NCBI GenBank assembly: GCA_008682415.1
Contig: VANK01000001.1
Location: 744,001-808,000, forward strand
Length of the DNA: 64,000 nucleotides
From: Acidobacteria bacterium AB60
GTDB taxonomy: Bacteria; Acidobacteriota; Terriglobia; Terriglobales; Acidobacteriaceae
Direction of reading: 5' to 3'
The translations under genes were made by a program, and so were the position numbers. Under the pieces are notes generated by a model that saw nothing but the letters and a program-made list of their open reading frames with translations, was not told where the DNA came from and did no database searches. This document shows positions 37,322-46,526 of this stretch, piece by piece; the first letter of the stretch is position 1; every line of letters starts with the position of its first letter.

Positions 37322-37763
37322 TACCCCCCTAATCGAGTCTCATCAAACGCATGCCCTTGCTGCCGGCGGTACGCGAGGCCCATCCGATGCGGTGCAACTA
37401 TCGAGCCAAACTGACTTCTTCAGATTGATCAGGTTTGAGTGTCGGCGCGGGGTGGGGTGCAGATCTTTGCAGCCCAATCGGGAAAAGCAAATACTACGAT
37501 TGGGTGGAATCAGTCCAAACTTGTCTCACGAGACGGAAGAACCGAGCGGTGGCCCCGTCAGCAAATGCGAAGAACCGGAGGCCTCGTGAACAGAGCAACG
37601 GGGGAGCCGGGAGGCATACCTCAGGGGTTAAAACCTCTTCGTGAGGCGAGGGTCAGCGCCGAGGATAAATCCCCAGCCTACAGGAAGGCTTCGTGAGGGG
37701 GGGGCTTGGTGCCTGCAGAGCGGAGTGTGGAATCATCCCCGGTGTTCGTCCCCGGTCTTCGTG
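37322..37763. other. Intergenic region with repeat copy B
   Basis: About 440 bases before the PEP-CTERM start. It holds the second repeat copy at 37621-37683 and otherwise only unsupported short frames. Confidence 0.4.
37621..37683. repeat. Dispersed palindromic repeat, copy B
   Basis: Shares GTTAAAACC, CTTCG, GAGGC, AGCGCCG and GGATAAATCCCC with copy A at 36456-36520. Most differences fall at matching points of the hairpin core (GCCGAGGAT and ATCCCCAGCC). Confidence 0.75.
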
Positions 37764-38216
37764 TCATGGGAGGACGGCCTCGGCTTCGATTTCGACCTGC
37801 ACGTCTTCGCGGAAGAGGGCCTGGACGCCGGCGAGGGTGCTGGCGGGCGGGTGGGCCTTGTCGATGACGGCGTCGCGGGCCTCGCGCAGGGCCACCAGCT
37901 TGTCGTGATTGAGGCCGACCACGTAGTAGTTGAGCTTGACGAGGTCGGAGGGTCTGGCGCCGACGGCGGCCAGCGCGGTCTTGAGGTTGGCGAAGGCCTG
38001 CCGGGCCTGAGCGGCGAAGTCTCCGGCGACCTTGCCGTCCTTGTCCAGGCCAACCTGCCCGGAGACGAAGACCAGCTTGCCGCGATTCACTACGACCGCG
38101 TGGGTGTAGCCATTGGGCGCGGCGAGTTCCGGCGGGTTGTGAAACTCGGCGTTCTGGGCATGGACACGGGGCGCGAACGCCAGGAGAAGAGGGCACAAGA
38201 AGGCAAGCTTTTTCAT
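37764..38216 (-). CDS. Exported RidA/YjgF-family protein
   Basis: 150 residues from ATG 38216. The first about 20 form a signal peptide (MKKLAFLCPLLLAFAPRVHA), followed by a complete RidA domain: LVFVSGQVGLDKDGKVAGDF, ARQAFANLKTALAAVGA, and VQVEIEAEAVLP. Cytoplasmic RidA hydrolyses reactive enamines and imines; the catalytic Arg of that motif is replaced here by RE in ALFREDVQVEIE, so the activity may differ. Export of a RidA is unusual and suggests a periplasmic role. Confidence 0.8.
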   Translation of the reverse strand: MKKLAFLCPLLLAFAPRVHAQNAEFHNPPELAAPNGYTHAVVVNRGKLVFVSGQVGLDKDGKVAGDFAAQARQAFANLKTALAAVGARPSDLVKLNYYVVGLNHDKLVALREARDAVIDKAHPPASTLAGVQALFREDVQVEIEAEAVLP

Positions 38217-38438
38217 CAGATGGGCTCCGGGGCGGCGGCGATGCCCTGCGCTTAGCGTACTGCTTTGGGGCGGGAATTTCGTCGCCCAGGAGGGCAGTCG
38301 GCTCGCCACCAGGGGGGCCGGTTCAGCCGTTTTGAACCCGGCATGATGGATAGCATCCGACGAGAGTCATTTGGCGACATATCACTCGCCAAGCGCCCGA
38401 GGGGCCGAGTCGGGCCAAAGACAGGAACCCAGGTTAAC
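38217..38438. other. Intergenic region upstream of the exported RidA gene
   Basis: About 220 bases with no supported frame. No promoter stands out. Confidence 0.35.
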
Positions 38439-39239
38439 TCAGGGAGCCTGCAGCCATTGGATAACGTGATCCAGCGCGGCCGACCGGGCCAGCGGCGCGT
38501 ATGCGACCTGCCAGCCGAGCGTCAGCAACACCCCCACGGCGGTGACACGGTGCAGCGAACGCCGGGTCCACAGATCAAAGACGACAAGCACCGCGGCGAA
38601 TGCGTCCAAAATCGCCATAAAGACAAGCTGCGACCCGTGCATGAAAGGCAGGCGCGCCACCGCGGGTCCGAGCAATGCCAGAGTTGCAAGCAGAATCGCG
38701 CGTTTATGTGCGGCTGGATTGTGGCGCGCGATGAAGGCCCAGAGCGCCATGATGCTGAAGACGCATAGAAGCAGGCAGTCGGTAGCCGCGATAATCTCGA
38801 GTATTGGAGGGGGCACAAATCGCCGGCGTATGGCGTCTGCGAGTGTGACAAGGCCTAGCACCACCACCAGCGGCGCGAGATATATTCCTGCAATCCCCAC
38901 CCGTTGGTGCCAGCGTATCCGTCCCATTGCAGCCAGGACCACCTGGACTGCCAGCAATGCGACCCACGCTGTGTAGACGAGGCCATGGATGTGCACGACG
39001 AGGCTGGGAAGCTTGGCCAGGAACATGCCGGCGAGGTAATAGGTCCGCGCAAACCCGACAAAGACGGTGAAAGCGATTGAGAAGCTGAAGCCCACAAAGA
39101 AAGCTCGATGTGCGCGCCAACGAGCGGTCCGTCCTGCCTGTTTTGTCGTTGCCAACGCCTCTGTACCCACGGGGTGTCCTCCTGATGGCCCATCTTGGGC
39201 GGGGAGACAAAGGCTGGCAATGATCCAAATATGAATCAT
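38439..39239 (-). CDS. Seven-helix membrane protein of unknown function
   Basis: About 266 residues from ATG 39239, with an in-frame alternative at 39290. Seven hydrophobic segments follow a polar start. Conserved-looking features are LVVHIHGLVYTAWVALLAVQ, then GRIRWHQRVGIAG, and a late HNPAAHKRA loop. This layout recurs in uncharacterised bacterial membrane proteins with histidines near helix ends, which may bind heme or metal. No function assigned. Confidence 0.65.
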   Translation of the reverse strand: MIHIWIIASLCLPAQDGPSGGHPVGTEALATTKQAGRTARWRAHRAFFVGFSFSIAFTVFVGFARTYYLAGMFLAKLPSLVVHIHGLVYTAWVALLAVQVVLAAMGRIRWHQRVGIAGIYLAPLVVVLGLVTLADAIRRRFVPPPILEIIAATDCLLLCVFSIMALWAFIARHNPAAHKRAILLATLALLGPAVARLPFMHGSQLVFMAILDAFAAVLVVFDLWTRRSLHRVTAVGVLLTLGWQVAYAPLARSAALDHVIQWLQAP

Positions 39240-39325
39240 TTGTGATCTTGCAAGTGGCCGGGAATGAATGCATTCGCGAAATGTGATCAAAGCCCGGCAG
39301 GGTGCGAACGGGGGACACGCCGATG

Positions 39326-39331
39326 TAAACT
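39326..39331 (+). promoter_or_regulatory. Possible -10 box of the winged-helix/propeller gene
   Basis: TAAACT, 35 bases before the ATG at 39366, in the divergent gap between two genes. Confidence 0.35.
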
Positions 39332-39365
39332 CTCGGGATATCGGGCAACCGGTTCGGGGAGAGTC

Positions 39366-41459
39366 ATGGATTCAACATCGCGGCAGTTCGGCGACTTTGA
39401 ATTCAGTCTGGTCGCGCGCGAACTTCGAAGGGGAGGCGTCCCCGTCCGACTGCAGGATCAGCCATTCCAAGTCCTCGAAATGCTCCTGGAGCGGCCTGGA
39501 GAGGTTGTAGAGCGCGATGAGCTGCAAAAGCGGCTTTGGCCCGGCGACACACTGGTCGATGTCGAACTAAGCCTGAACAGCGCAGTGAGGAAGCTGCGTC
39601 AAGTGCTCGGGGACGATCCGGCGGATCCGAAATACGTGCAGACGCTGCATGGCAGGGGATACCGATTCGTTGCGCCGGTCAACGACCGAGCAACCCTGAT
39701 TGCGCCCGTACCTGGCGGCCCAACCCTCCAACCCGCGCCCGCGGCGACTGCGCCGGGTTCCACGGTTAACTATCTGCTCTTCGCCGCACTCATTGCGTTG
39801 GCCGCGTCTGCGCTTGTGATTGTCTTCTCCGGCGCCTTCCGGCGGCCAAAAGTCACGAACTTCCTCCAGATCACGCGCGACGGCGAGATCAAGGTTTTTG
39901 ACAGCAGGTTGCTGACCGATGGCGCGCGGCTGTACATCCAGGAGTCACGGGGCGATCGATCGGTGATCGCCCAAGTGGCGGTGCTGGGCGGGGAGACATC
40001 CCTTCTGGATGCGCCGTTTGACGGGGGCATGGAGATTGACGATATGTCCAGGGACGGGTCTGCACTCCTGGTGCGGGCCACCGAGGAGACCGGCAGCGAG
40101 AATTCGTTGTGGGGAATGCCCCTGCCATCCGGAGCACCCCTCCGGCTCGGCAATCTTTTTGCTCATTCGGCGGCGTGGTCCCCAGCGAACGGCGAACTCA
40201 TGGTTTCGCAGGATCGTGCTCTTTTGGTCGCGAGAGGCGATGGAACAGTCCTCCGGAGAGTCGCCGCCCTAGACGGAACTGCGGAAGATCTTCGCTTCTC
40301 CCCAAAAGGAGACCAAGTTCGTTTCACACTCCGCACCGAGAACTCTTCTTCGTTGTGGCAGATGAACTCTGACGGGAGTGGTCGGAAGCCGCTGTTTTCC
40401 CCATCACAAACCGAATCGCACGATTGCTGCGGCAACTGGACCGCGGATGGCAGGTATTTCGTTTTCCAACGGCTTCGAAACGGCCGAAACGACGTTTGGG
40501 CCCTGCGCGAGCAAGCGCGGTGGTTGCCCGGTTCGGCGCCGGTGCAGTTGACGAATGGACCTCTGGATTTCCGAGCCCCGTTGCCCGCAAAGGATGGCAC
40601 GAAGATCTTCACGGTCGGAGTACATGCGCGCGCTGAGTTGGTCCGCTACGATCCGAAGGCCGGCTTTATGCCGTACCTGGGAGGCATGTCTGCGGAGGGA
40701 TTGGCCTTTTCCCCAGACGGAGACCGGGTCGCGTACGTATCGGATCCTGATGGGACTCTGTGGCGAAGCAAGGTTGACGGTGGCGAACGAATTCAGTTGA
40801 CCCATGAGCCGCTGCGGGCGGCTTCGCCGCGATGGGCGCCGGACGGAGAACACATCGCCTTCATGGGCCGACTGCCGAATTCTGAGTGGCACGCCTACCT
40901 CATCAGTTCGAACGGAGAAGGACTACGGGAACTGATTCCGGGTGCACACGCGGGCTTCGACCCGGTCTGGTCGGCAGATGGGAAATCCGTCTTCGTTTCT
41001 CTGCGTGTTCCATTTCGCGAAGGAGGCGGGATTTCGAAACTAGACCTGACGACTGGGGCGATTTCCGAACTTCCGGGGTCCGCCCATTTCTTTTCTCAAC
41101 GTTGCTCTCCAGATGGCATGTTCCTGGTTGCTGTGACAACCGATTCGAAGAAGCTCATGTTGTATCGTCTGCGTTCCGGAGAGTGGACCCAGTTGCTCAG
41201 GGTTACGGGACTGATCGCGTACCCCAACTGGTCGCATGACAGCAAGTATGTCTATTTCGAAGGTCGCGAAGACGGTCCGGCTGTGTTCCGTATCCGGGTT
41301 TCCGACCACAAACTGGAACGGCTGATTAGCCTCGCGGGCGTCCGACGATTCTCCGGAGACTTATGGCAGTGGAGCGGCCTTGCGCCTGACGACTCATTCC
41401 TTCTATCACGCGACGCAAGCACACAGGAAGTCTATGCTCTGGAGTGGCAGGCACCCTGA
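39366..41459 (+). CDS. Membrane-bound winged-helix regulator with beta-propeller sensor
   Basis: 697 residues. The N-terminal OmpR/CadC-type winged helix spans about 10-105 (DELQKRLWPGDTLVDVELSL, NSAVRKLRQVLGDD, YVQTLHGRGYRFVAPV). A Pro/Ala linker and one membrane helix near 137-158 follow. The rest is a periplasmic TolB/WD40-like propeller with repeated SPDG-type turns (AFSPDGDRVAYVSDPDGTLW, RWAPDGEHIAFMG). Such proteins expand in Acidobacteria and should act like CadC, sensing outside and binding DNA inside. No linked target operon is obvious. Confidence 0.88.
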   Translation: MDSTSRQFGDFEFSLVARELRRGGVPVRLQDQPFQVLEMLLERPGEVVERDELQKRLWPGDTLVDVELSLNSAVRKLRQVLGDDPADPKYVQTLHGRGYRFVAPVNDRATLIAPVPGGPTLQPAPAATAPGSTVNYLLFAALIALAASALVIVFSGAFRRPKVTNFLQITRDGEIKVFDSRLLTDGARLYIQESRGDRSVIAQVAVLGGETSLLDAPFDGGMEIDDMSRDGSALLVRATEETGSENSLWGMPLPSGAPLRLGNLFAHSAAWSPANGELMVSQDRALLVARGDGTVLRRVAALDGTAEDLRFSPKGDQVRFTLRTENSSSLWQMNSDGSGRKPLFSPSQTESHDCCGNWTADGRYFVFQRLRNGRNDVWALREQARWLPGSAPVQLTNGPLDFRAPLPAKDGTKIFTVGVHARAELVRYDPKAGFMPYLGGMSAEGLAFSPDGDRVAYVSDPDGTLWRSKVDGGERIQLTHEPLRAASPRWAPDGEHIAFMGRLPNSEWHAYLISSNGEGLRELIPGAHAGFDPVWSADGKSVFVSLRVPFREGGGISKLDLTTGAISELPGSAHFFSQRCSPDGMFLVAVTTDSKKLMLYRLRSGEWTQLLRVTGLIAYPNWSHDSKYVYFEGREDGPAVFRIRVSDHKLERLISLAGVRRFSGDLWQWSGLAPDDSFLLSRDASTQEVYALEWQAP

Positions 41460-41577
41460 ACGTTTCTGAACGCGGCAAACGAGCTGTGAGGTGTTGCGAT
41501 GTCCAGAAAGGAAGCGAGGGCGTGACGCCGAGATGCGGAACGATTCTCGTTTGAATCACTCCGCTCAGACTTGCCGC

Positions 41578-42507
41578 CTACATCTCTTCGTCGTTTCCAT
41601 CACAGCGCGTCGCCCCTCGAAACCGATGAGGCGATATTCCGGTATATCGGAGAAATACCGCTGCAAAATGGCTCTTGCTGGAAAAACCCACGCGTCGTGC
41701 AATCGCCGACATGGACCATGTAGATGTTCGAAGAAGCTCCTGAGCTCGCTCCACACGGAGGCGGGTCACATAGGCGTGAGGCGTTTCGCCCGTTGTCGCT
41801 TTGAATGTGCGCGCAAAATGATACGCACTCATATGTATGCTCGCAGCTATATCTTCGAGAGTGAGGCTGGAGGCCAATCCAGCCTGGACGTAATCCTCAA
41901 CCGTCCGCAGCCTTCTTGAACTCAACCGTGCCTGCCGGTTCGGGGAGGTAAACGGAAATGCACAATATTTGCGGAGCAGCTGTGCAACAAGCATCTGAGC
42001 TGCTGAATCGAGGAAGAGCCTGGATGCGCTGTCCGGATTTATCAGTTCCGCGCCAAGAGAACTCACGATGGGGGCCATTAAAGGGTCACGCTGAGCGAAG
42101 CCGTCGATGATCTCCACGCGAGCAGGATCGCACTCGATATTCTCTGAGGCGAACCGATGAAATAGAGCGGCGTCAATGCAGACGTGGATGGTCTCGATTC
42201 CACTTCCGTCTCCGTGATCCCAGCGGATTTCGGTAGATTTGCCCGGAGAAGTCAGAGCAAGGCTCCCAGGACCACTCACTGCGCAACTCCAGCCGTTCCT
42301 ACCTCGCACCTCGGTCTTCCGCGGCCCGCCGCCGGTTGTGAGTACCAGCCAGGGGTCTGGGGTGGCAGGAATCCGCAGGTAACGGCAGCTCGCTGGTTCC
42401 AGTCGGGTTCGAACCGTCAGGTATTGCCAATCAGGTCCCCGGCTGATGCGGAGCGAGGGAGTTGCGAGATACTTCTCCATGTCCCGAGAACTGACTTCCC
42501 CTGGCAT
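41578..42507 (-). CDS. AraC-family transcriptional regulator
   Basis: About 309 residues from ATG 42507; GTG 42516 would overlap the upstream stop in GTGA. The C-terminal about 100 residues hold two helix-turn-helix motifs (LEDIAASIHMSAYHFARTFK, SMSAIARRVGFSSKSHFAAV, FLRYTGISPHRFR). The N-terminal about 190 residues are a ligand-binding region without a recognised fold. AraC proteins usually activate nearby genes when bound to a small molecule. Its operon partner is the small membrane protein upstream. Confidence 0.88.
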   Translation of the reverse strand: MPGEVSSRDMEKYLATPSLRISRGPDWQYLTVRTRLEPASCRYLRIPATPDPWLVLTTGGGPRKTEVRGRNGWSCAVSGPGSLALTSPGKSTEIRWDHGDGSGIETIHVCIDAALFHRFASENIECDPARVEIIDGFAQRDPLMAPIVSSLGAELINPDSASRLFLDSAAQMLVAQLLRKYCAFPFTSPNRQARLSSRRLRTVEDYVQAGLASSLTLEDIAASIHMSAYHFARTFKATTGETPHAYVTRLRVERAQELLRTSTWSMSAIARRVGFSSKSHFAAVFLRYTGISPHRFRGATRCDGNDEEM

Positions 42508-42512
42508 ACTCC

Positions 42513-42791
42513 TCACCGCCGTTCATTTCTTACAGTACGCCATTTGCGCATCAGCGGAACGAACCAGGCGAAGTTTACGAGCGCGAGGAACCATCCAGCG
42601 AGAAGCACCGGCGAAAACAGCTTGCTGGCCATTGGCAGCGCCAGCGGCGCCAGCACCAAGCCCACCTCCAACCCCGCAAACGCAATCACAACCAAAAACC
42701 TGCTCGTACTCCAACGTCCCGCGCGCCGATCCTCGCGGTATGCGCGATAGCCGCTAAACAGATTCGCGATCAGCGTCAGTAATCCCCACAT
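42513..42791 (-). CDS. Small membrane protein, 92 residues
   Basis: Three hydrophobic segments (starting MWGLLTLIANLFSGYRAYRE, then a long GLVLAPLALPMASKLFSPVL stretch and ALVNFAWFVPLM). The stop touches the possible GTG start of the AraC gene, and it starts 24 bases from the end of the exported protein gene upstream, so these three genes probably form one transcript. No known family. Confidence 0.6.
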   Translation of the reverse strand: MWGLLTLIANLFSGYRAYREDRRAGRWSTSRFLVVIAFAGLEVGLVLAPLALPMASKLFSPVLLAGWFLALVNFAWFVPLMRKWRTVRNERR

Positions 42792-42815
42792 ACAATCATC
42801 ACTTGTTCGACCACC

Positions 42816-43943
42816 TCAATACGGCGTTCCATTCCCGTGCACCACCTGCTGCTTCGACCAGTTTCCATTGAACGCCGCGTTAGGATTCGCTCCCGGGTCG
42901 TTGGTCTGATACCACTGCCCCTGGCCGTTCGACCACGTATAGGTGTACGCGCTCGATGCCTTCGCCAGGTCGCCTGACCCCACCACCGTCTGCTGGTCCA
43001 GCGCGTAATCGACCCAGTCTGAAGTCGCGGTGTCCTTGGCTGCAATATGGGCCCGGAACTGATCCTCTCGCTGTTGACCTTCGGCCGACATCTGGTTCAT
43101 GAACTGCTGGTGATTGTGCGCCATTGTCGCCGACCATTGCCGGAAAGCCACTTCGCGCTGCTGCATGATCTGCTGGTCGTGCATGGCGACGGCCTGATTC
43201 AGCGCCTGCCGCCAGCCCGGATTCTCCACCGCCCCGCTTCCCGGATGGCCGCTGATCAATGCCACGAGGGATTCAAGCTTGCCCTTGGGCGCGCGCAGCG
43301 CCCGGACCTGTGCGGTGCAGCCAATCACGTAGTTTCCGTCGGGCAGCGGCGTCCGGGTGCAAACCAGGGCGACCAGCAACTGCTGCTCAACCTCGAAGGT
43401 CCCGTTGTGCATGAGGGAACGCACGGCCGCAATATCGCCGCGCATGCTGTACCCCCTCATCCCCGATTGCGCGTAGCCCGCATTCGCTTGCTCAATTGAC
43501 CTCATGAATGCGCTGCGATCTGCCGGCGGCAATGGCCAGTCTGCTACGTTGTCCGCATTGGTCAGGTGCGCGACATAACGGAGAAATTCCCGCGCCGAAA
43601 TGTCCGTGCTCAACTGCGGACACTGCGCCAGCACTGACCCTCCCACCTTGGAATTCGAGCTGCCCCAGTCAAACCGCGGCATGCGACGGAACTCTGTCAG
43701 CCCATCCATCGCGTACGCTCGGAACACGGGGTACGGATCAGTCTTACAGCGGGTGCCCTGGACCACCGTGCCCTCCATCTTCCAGTCCGCCGGAATATTC
43801 ACGGTGTACGCATTCATGCGCATTACCGGGTCGAAGAGCGTCTCCGACCGAAAGCCACTGTTGGTTGCGGCAGTCGCCCAAGGCGCAAGGACATATACGG
43901 TCGATGCGAACATAATGCCCCGCAGGGCAGCCCGATGAGACAC
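42816..43943 (-). CDS. Exported protein of unknown function, 375 residues
   Basis: A signal peptide of about 26 residues precedes a domain starting SETLFDPVMRMNAYTVNIPA and DWKMEGTVVQGTRC. Cysteines occur at several points. The last 140 residues are helical and charged (Gln/Met/His-rich) before a Tyr/Trp-rich end (AYTYTWSNGQGQWYQTNDPG). I recognise no family. A TATAAT box on the minus strand at 44014-44009 lies about 65 bases upstream and probably starts this operon. Confidence 0.7.
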   Translation of the reverse strand: MSHRAALRGIMFASTVYVLAPWATAATNSGFRSETLFDPVMRMNAYTVNIPADWKMEGTVVQGTRCKTDPYPVFRAYAMDGLTEFRRMPRFDWGSSNSKVGGSVLAQCPQLSTDISAREFLRYVAHLTNADNVADWPLPPADRSAFMRSIEQANAGYAQSGMRGYSMRGDIAAVRSLMHNGTFEVEQQLLVALVCTRTPLPDGNYVIGCTAQVRALRAPKGKLESLVALISGHPGSGAVENPGWRQALNQAVAMHDQQIMQQREVAFRQWSATMAHNHQQFMNQMSAEGQQREDQFRAHIAAKDTATSDWVDYALDQQTVVGSGDLAKASSAYTYTWSNGQGQWYQTNDPGANPNAAFNGNWSKQQVVHGNGTPY

Positions 43944-44329
43944 CGAAATTCCCTCACTTGGTAATTGAGATCGACTACTTAGAAGTTGAACAGGTCGCGG
44001 TGTTCGCCATTATACGCGGCACAAGACTTGGGCGGGAGATGTCGGCTGATATTGAGCGAACCTGTTCTCAACTGGCGGCAAGAGCGCCTGAGTTACCTAT
44101 CGAACGGCAGTCCGCGTGGCTTTTTCGCTGAGCTGCCGAGGTTGAAGGAACCACTACCAGCGATCCATGGCGAAGAGGAGGTGCGGCGCCTGGCTGAAGG
44201 CCCGGCTTCGCTCCGCATCGGGCCTCAATGGGCAATGGAGAACCTTTCGCCCTCCATTTGGGTGGAGTGGAATTCGATCATGCCAATGTAGCGCCAGGTG
44301 ATGGGCAGGGTGAGACGAGGGACGAGTGG
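43944..44329. other. Intergenic region between two minus-strand genes
   Basis: About 385 bases. It holds the promoter for the exported protein gene and short frames of uncertain value on both strands. None shows a ribosome site with coding character, so I call no gene. Confidence 0.4.
44009..44014 (-). promoter_or_regulatory. -10 box of the exported protein/AraC transcript
   Basis: Perfect TATAAT on the minus strand, about 65 bases before the ATG at 43943. The -35 position is not a consensus match. Confidence 0.5.
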
Positions 44330-45562
44330 TTATCGCTGGCGTTCCTGTGCCTCCAGGGCTTGCTCCAGGTCCTGGCTCATCTCCGAAAGATGGCGTCCCA
44401 GCTCTGCCGGGTCCACAAAGGGATTTGGTCCTCCGTCCGTTTGCCGTGCTGCTTTGTTCTCCAGGTCGAACCAGAATGCGTGGGAGGCCAGCAGGACGTC
44501 GACGTGCATCTGCTGGAGCTTCTTGAGAGAGCTGCGGGCATCGTTGACGATGTTCGGGTAGCGATCATTGTTGGTCAGCTTGTATGGGGATACGGTCAGG
44601 CCGCACAGGAACAGGACGTTGTACGGTCTTCCCCCTTCGATGGTTTGCATGGACCAGCTTGTACAGCCTTTGGTGTGTCCCGGCGTGAGGTGGGCGGTAA
44701 GCGTTACACCTCCTAACTCAACGGTATCGCCGTCTTTGACGGAGCGATCTGGTTTGACGGGCTCATACGCGAGCTCGTCGCCCCAATAGAAATCACCTTT
44801 GCCTCCGCGTTGCATCAGCTCTCCATCCAGCTGGCTTGCCACCACGGCGGCTCCGGTTTGGCGTTTGAATGCGGCGAAGCCTCCGCAATGGTCAAAATGA
44901 GCGTGAGTGTTGAGCAGGAGCTTGACATCGGCGGGGTGGAAGCCGAGCCGCTCGATGTTGCGTTCGACTTGAGGAAGCATCTGCGCTGTGCCTGTATCCA
45001 GGAGGATGGCGCCTTGGGGGGTGGCGATGAGGAATGAGCTGATCATGTTGGAGCCGACGTAGTAGATGTTTCCGACAATCCGCCTTGGCTCGAAGGGTTT
45101 GGACCAGTCCTGAAGTGTGTTGTCGATTGCAGCCTTAGCCCGGTCGCGGTGATCTGCGTGGAAGACCTTGTTCACGATCTTCCACTGGTCTCCGATGCGC
45201 AAGAGGGAGAGATGATCGGTGAACAAGACCTGCGGGTAATTGAGTGTTACGACGGCACTGGCGGCATCTCCGGAGACATGAAGCTCTTCGATGCGCCGCA
45301 CACGGCTGTATTCGTCGGGTGCGGGCTGTTGAAATCTTTGCGCGAACTCTTCGCGGGTCCACGATGCGGCTTGTCCCTGCTGAATGAAAGAGATTCTGGC
45401 ATCCGGCGAAAACGCCTGATTGATGTAGTCGCTGTTCCCGAACGCGTGCGCCTTGAAATATAGCTCGATGGCGCTTCTTGGACTCTCCTGAGCCACGGTC
45501 ACTCCTCCTGCCGTGATGGTGAAAGCAAACATGAGGAAAAAGGTTCTGCGTCTTGGCTGCAT
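44330..45562 (-). CDS. Exported SnoaL-like domain fused to subclass B3-like metallo-beta-lactamase
   Basis: 410 residues from ATG 45562. A signal peptide (MQPRRRTFFLMFAFTITAGG) leads into a SnoaL/NTF2-like domain at about 28-130. An MBL domain follows, with NTHAHFDHCGG near residue 220, TPGHTKGCTSW, and the B3-like end (NDRYPNIVNDARSSLKKLQQ, DVLLASHAFWFDLENKA). B3 enzymes include carbapenemases, but many relatives hydrolyse other substrates; activity against beta-lactams is unproven. It faces the MerR gene across 138 bases. Confidence 0.85.
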   Translation of the reverse strand: MQPRRRTFFLMFAFTITAGGVTVAQESPRSAIELYFKAHAFGNSDYINQAFSPDARISFIQQGQAASWTREEFAQRFQQPAPDEYSRVRRIEELHVSGDAASAVVTLNYPQVLFTDHLSLLRIGDQWKIVNKVFHADHRDRAKAAIDNTLQDWSKPFEPRRIVGNIYYVGSNMISSFLIATPQGAILLDTGTAQMLPQVERNIERLGFHPADVKLLLNTHAHFDHCGGFAAFKRQTGAAVVASQLDGELMQRGGKGDFYWGDELAYEPVKPDRSVKDGDTVELGGVTLTAHLTPGHTKGCTSWSMQTIEGGRPYNVLFLCGLTVSPYKLTNNDRYPNIVNDARSSLKKLQQMHVDVLLASHAFWFDLENKAARQTDGGPNPFVDPAELGRHLSEMSQDLEQALEAQERQR

Positions 45563-45700
45563 CTTTGGGAGTTCCCTCGAGAATGTTGTGTGCCCGACTC
45601 TGAGTGAATCATTCCAGTGCAGGGGAGGGTTCAAGGGTGCGGAGGCCCGGAATGCCGGTAGGATGGTTTGGAGATACGCCTGGGCACCAGGGGGTCCACA

Positions 45701-46477
45701 ATGAGCGTGGGTCACAGAATCGGCGAATTTGCCGAACTTGCTGGGGTTTCCGTGAAGACCCTTCGTTTTTACGATGAGATTGGGGTGCTGAGCCCGGCCA
45801 GCGTTGACCCCCGAACGGGCTATCGACGATACCTGCCGGAGCAACTGAAAGATCTGGCCTCGGTACTGATGCTGAAAGGTCTGGGGCTGCCGCTGGCGCA
45901 GGTGCGCGAACTCAACCACAGGAAGAGCAGCCCCTCGCAGAGAAAAGCGATGCTCCAGGAGATGAAGCGCACGCTGGAGCAGTCCATCCAGACTGCGACT
46001 CGATCGCTGAACTGGATCAGTGCCGCGCTGGAGGAAGAGGGCGCGTCGCCAGTTCCCATCTCGGTTTTGGTGAAGCGGCGACCTGCGACATCCATTGCCT
46101 CGGTGCGCATCCGGCCGAAGAGTTACCAGGAAGTCGCCGAGGCGGAGGACGAGTTATCGAAGGCGTTGCCGCCGGAATGCGGGTGCGCGTTTCGCGGAGT
46201 GCTCTGGCATCGTTGCGCCGGTTCCGGCTCACTCGAGGCAGAGCCATTCATCGCACTGAGACGGCCGGTCCCCGGCTGGGCCGGCTGCACCGTGAGCCGA
46301 CTGCCGGAGGCAACGCTGGCTTGCGCTTATTCGGATCCTGAGGACGAAGCGGCCGAGCAGACATACGAGGCCATTCGACGGTGGTTGCACTTGAGAGGAT
46401 ATCGACTTGCTGGACCAAAGCGCGAGTTGAGCCTTGGGCGCATGCTCGAGATCCAGTTCCCTTTTGTGGAGAATTAG
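45701..46477 (+). CDS. MerR-family regulator with GyrI-like effector domain
   Basis: 258 residues. The MerR helix-turn-helix is RIGEFAELAGVSVKTLRFYD, followed by the wing and a coiled-coil dimer helix near 85-110. The C-terminal about 140 residues form an effector region like SAV/GyrI (LVKRRPATSIASVRIRPKSY, ending MLEIQFPFVEN). MerR proteins with such domains sense drugs or small organics. It is divergent from the SnoaL-MBL gene and likely controls it. Confidence 0.87.
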   Translation: MSVGHRIGEFAELAGVSVKTLRFYDEIGVLSPASVDPRTGYRRYLPEQLKDLASVLMLKGLGLPLAQVRELNHRKSSPSQRKAMLQEMKRTLEQSIQTATRSLNWISAALEEEGASPVPISVLVKRRPATSIASVRIRPKSYQEVAEAEDELSKALPPECGCAFRGVLWHRCAGSGSLEAEPFIALRRPVPGWAGCTVSRLPEATLACAYSDPEDEAAEQTYEAIRRWLHLRGYRLAGPKRELSLGRMLEIQFPFVEN

Positions 46478-46526
46478 GGCGGAGGCGAGAGGCGAGGGCC
46501 AAGTTTCGAGGGCCAAGGGCCGAATG

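Noticed and set aside
43986..44291. 101-residue plus-strand frame between two minus-strand genes
   Set aside because: Overlaps a TATAAT promoter on the other strand, lacks a ribosome site and resembles no family.
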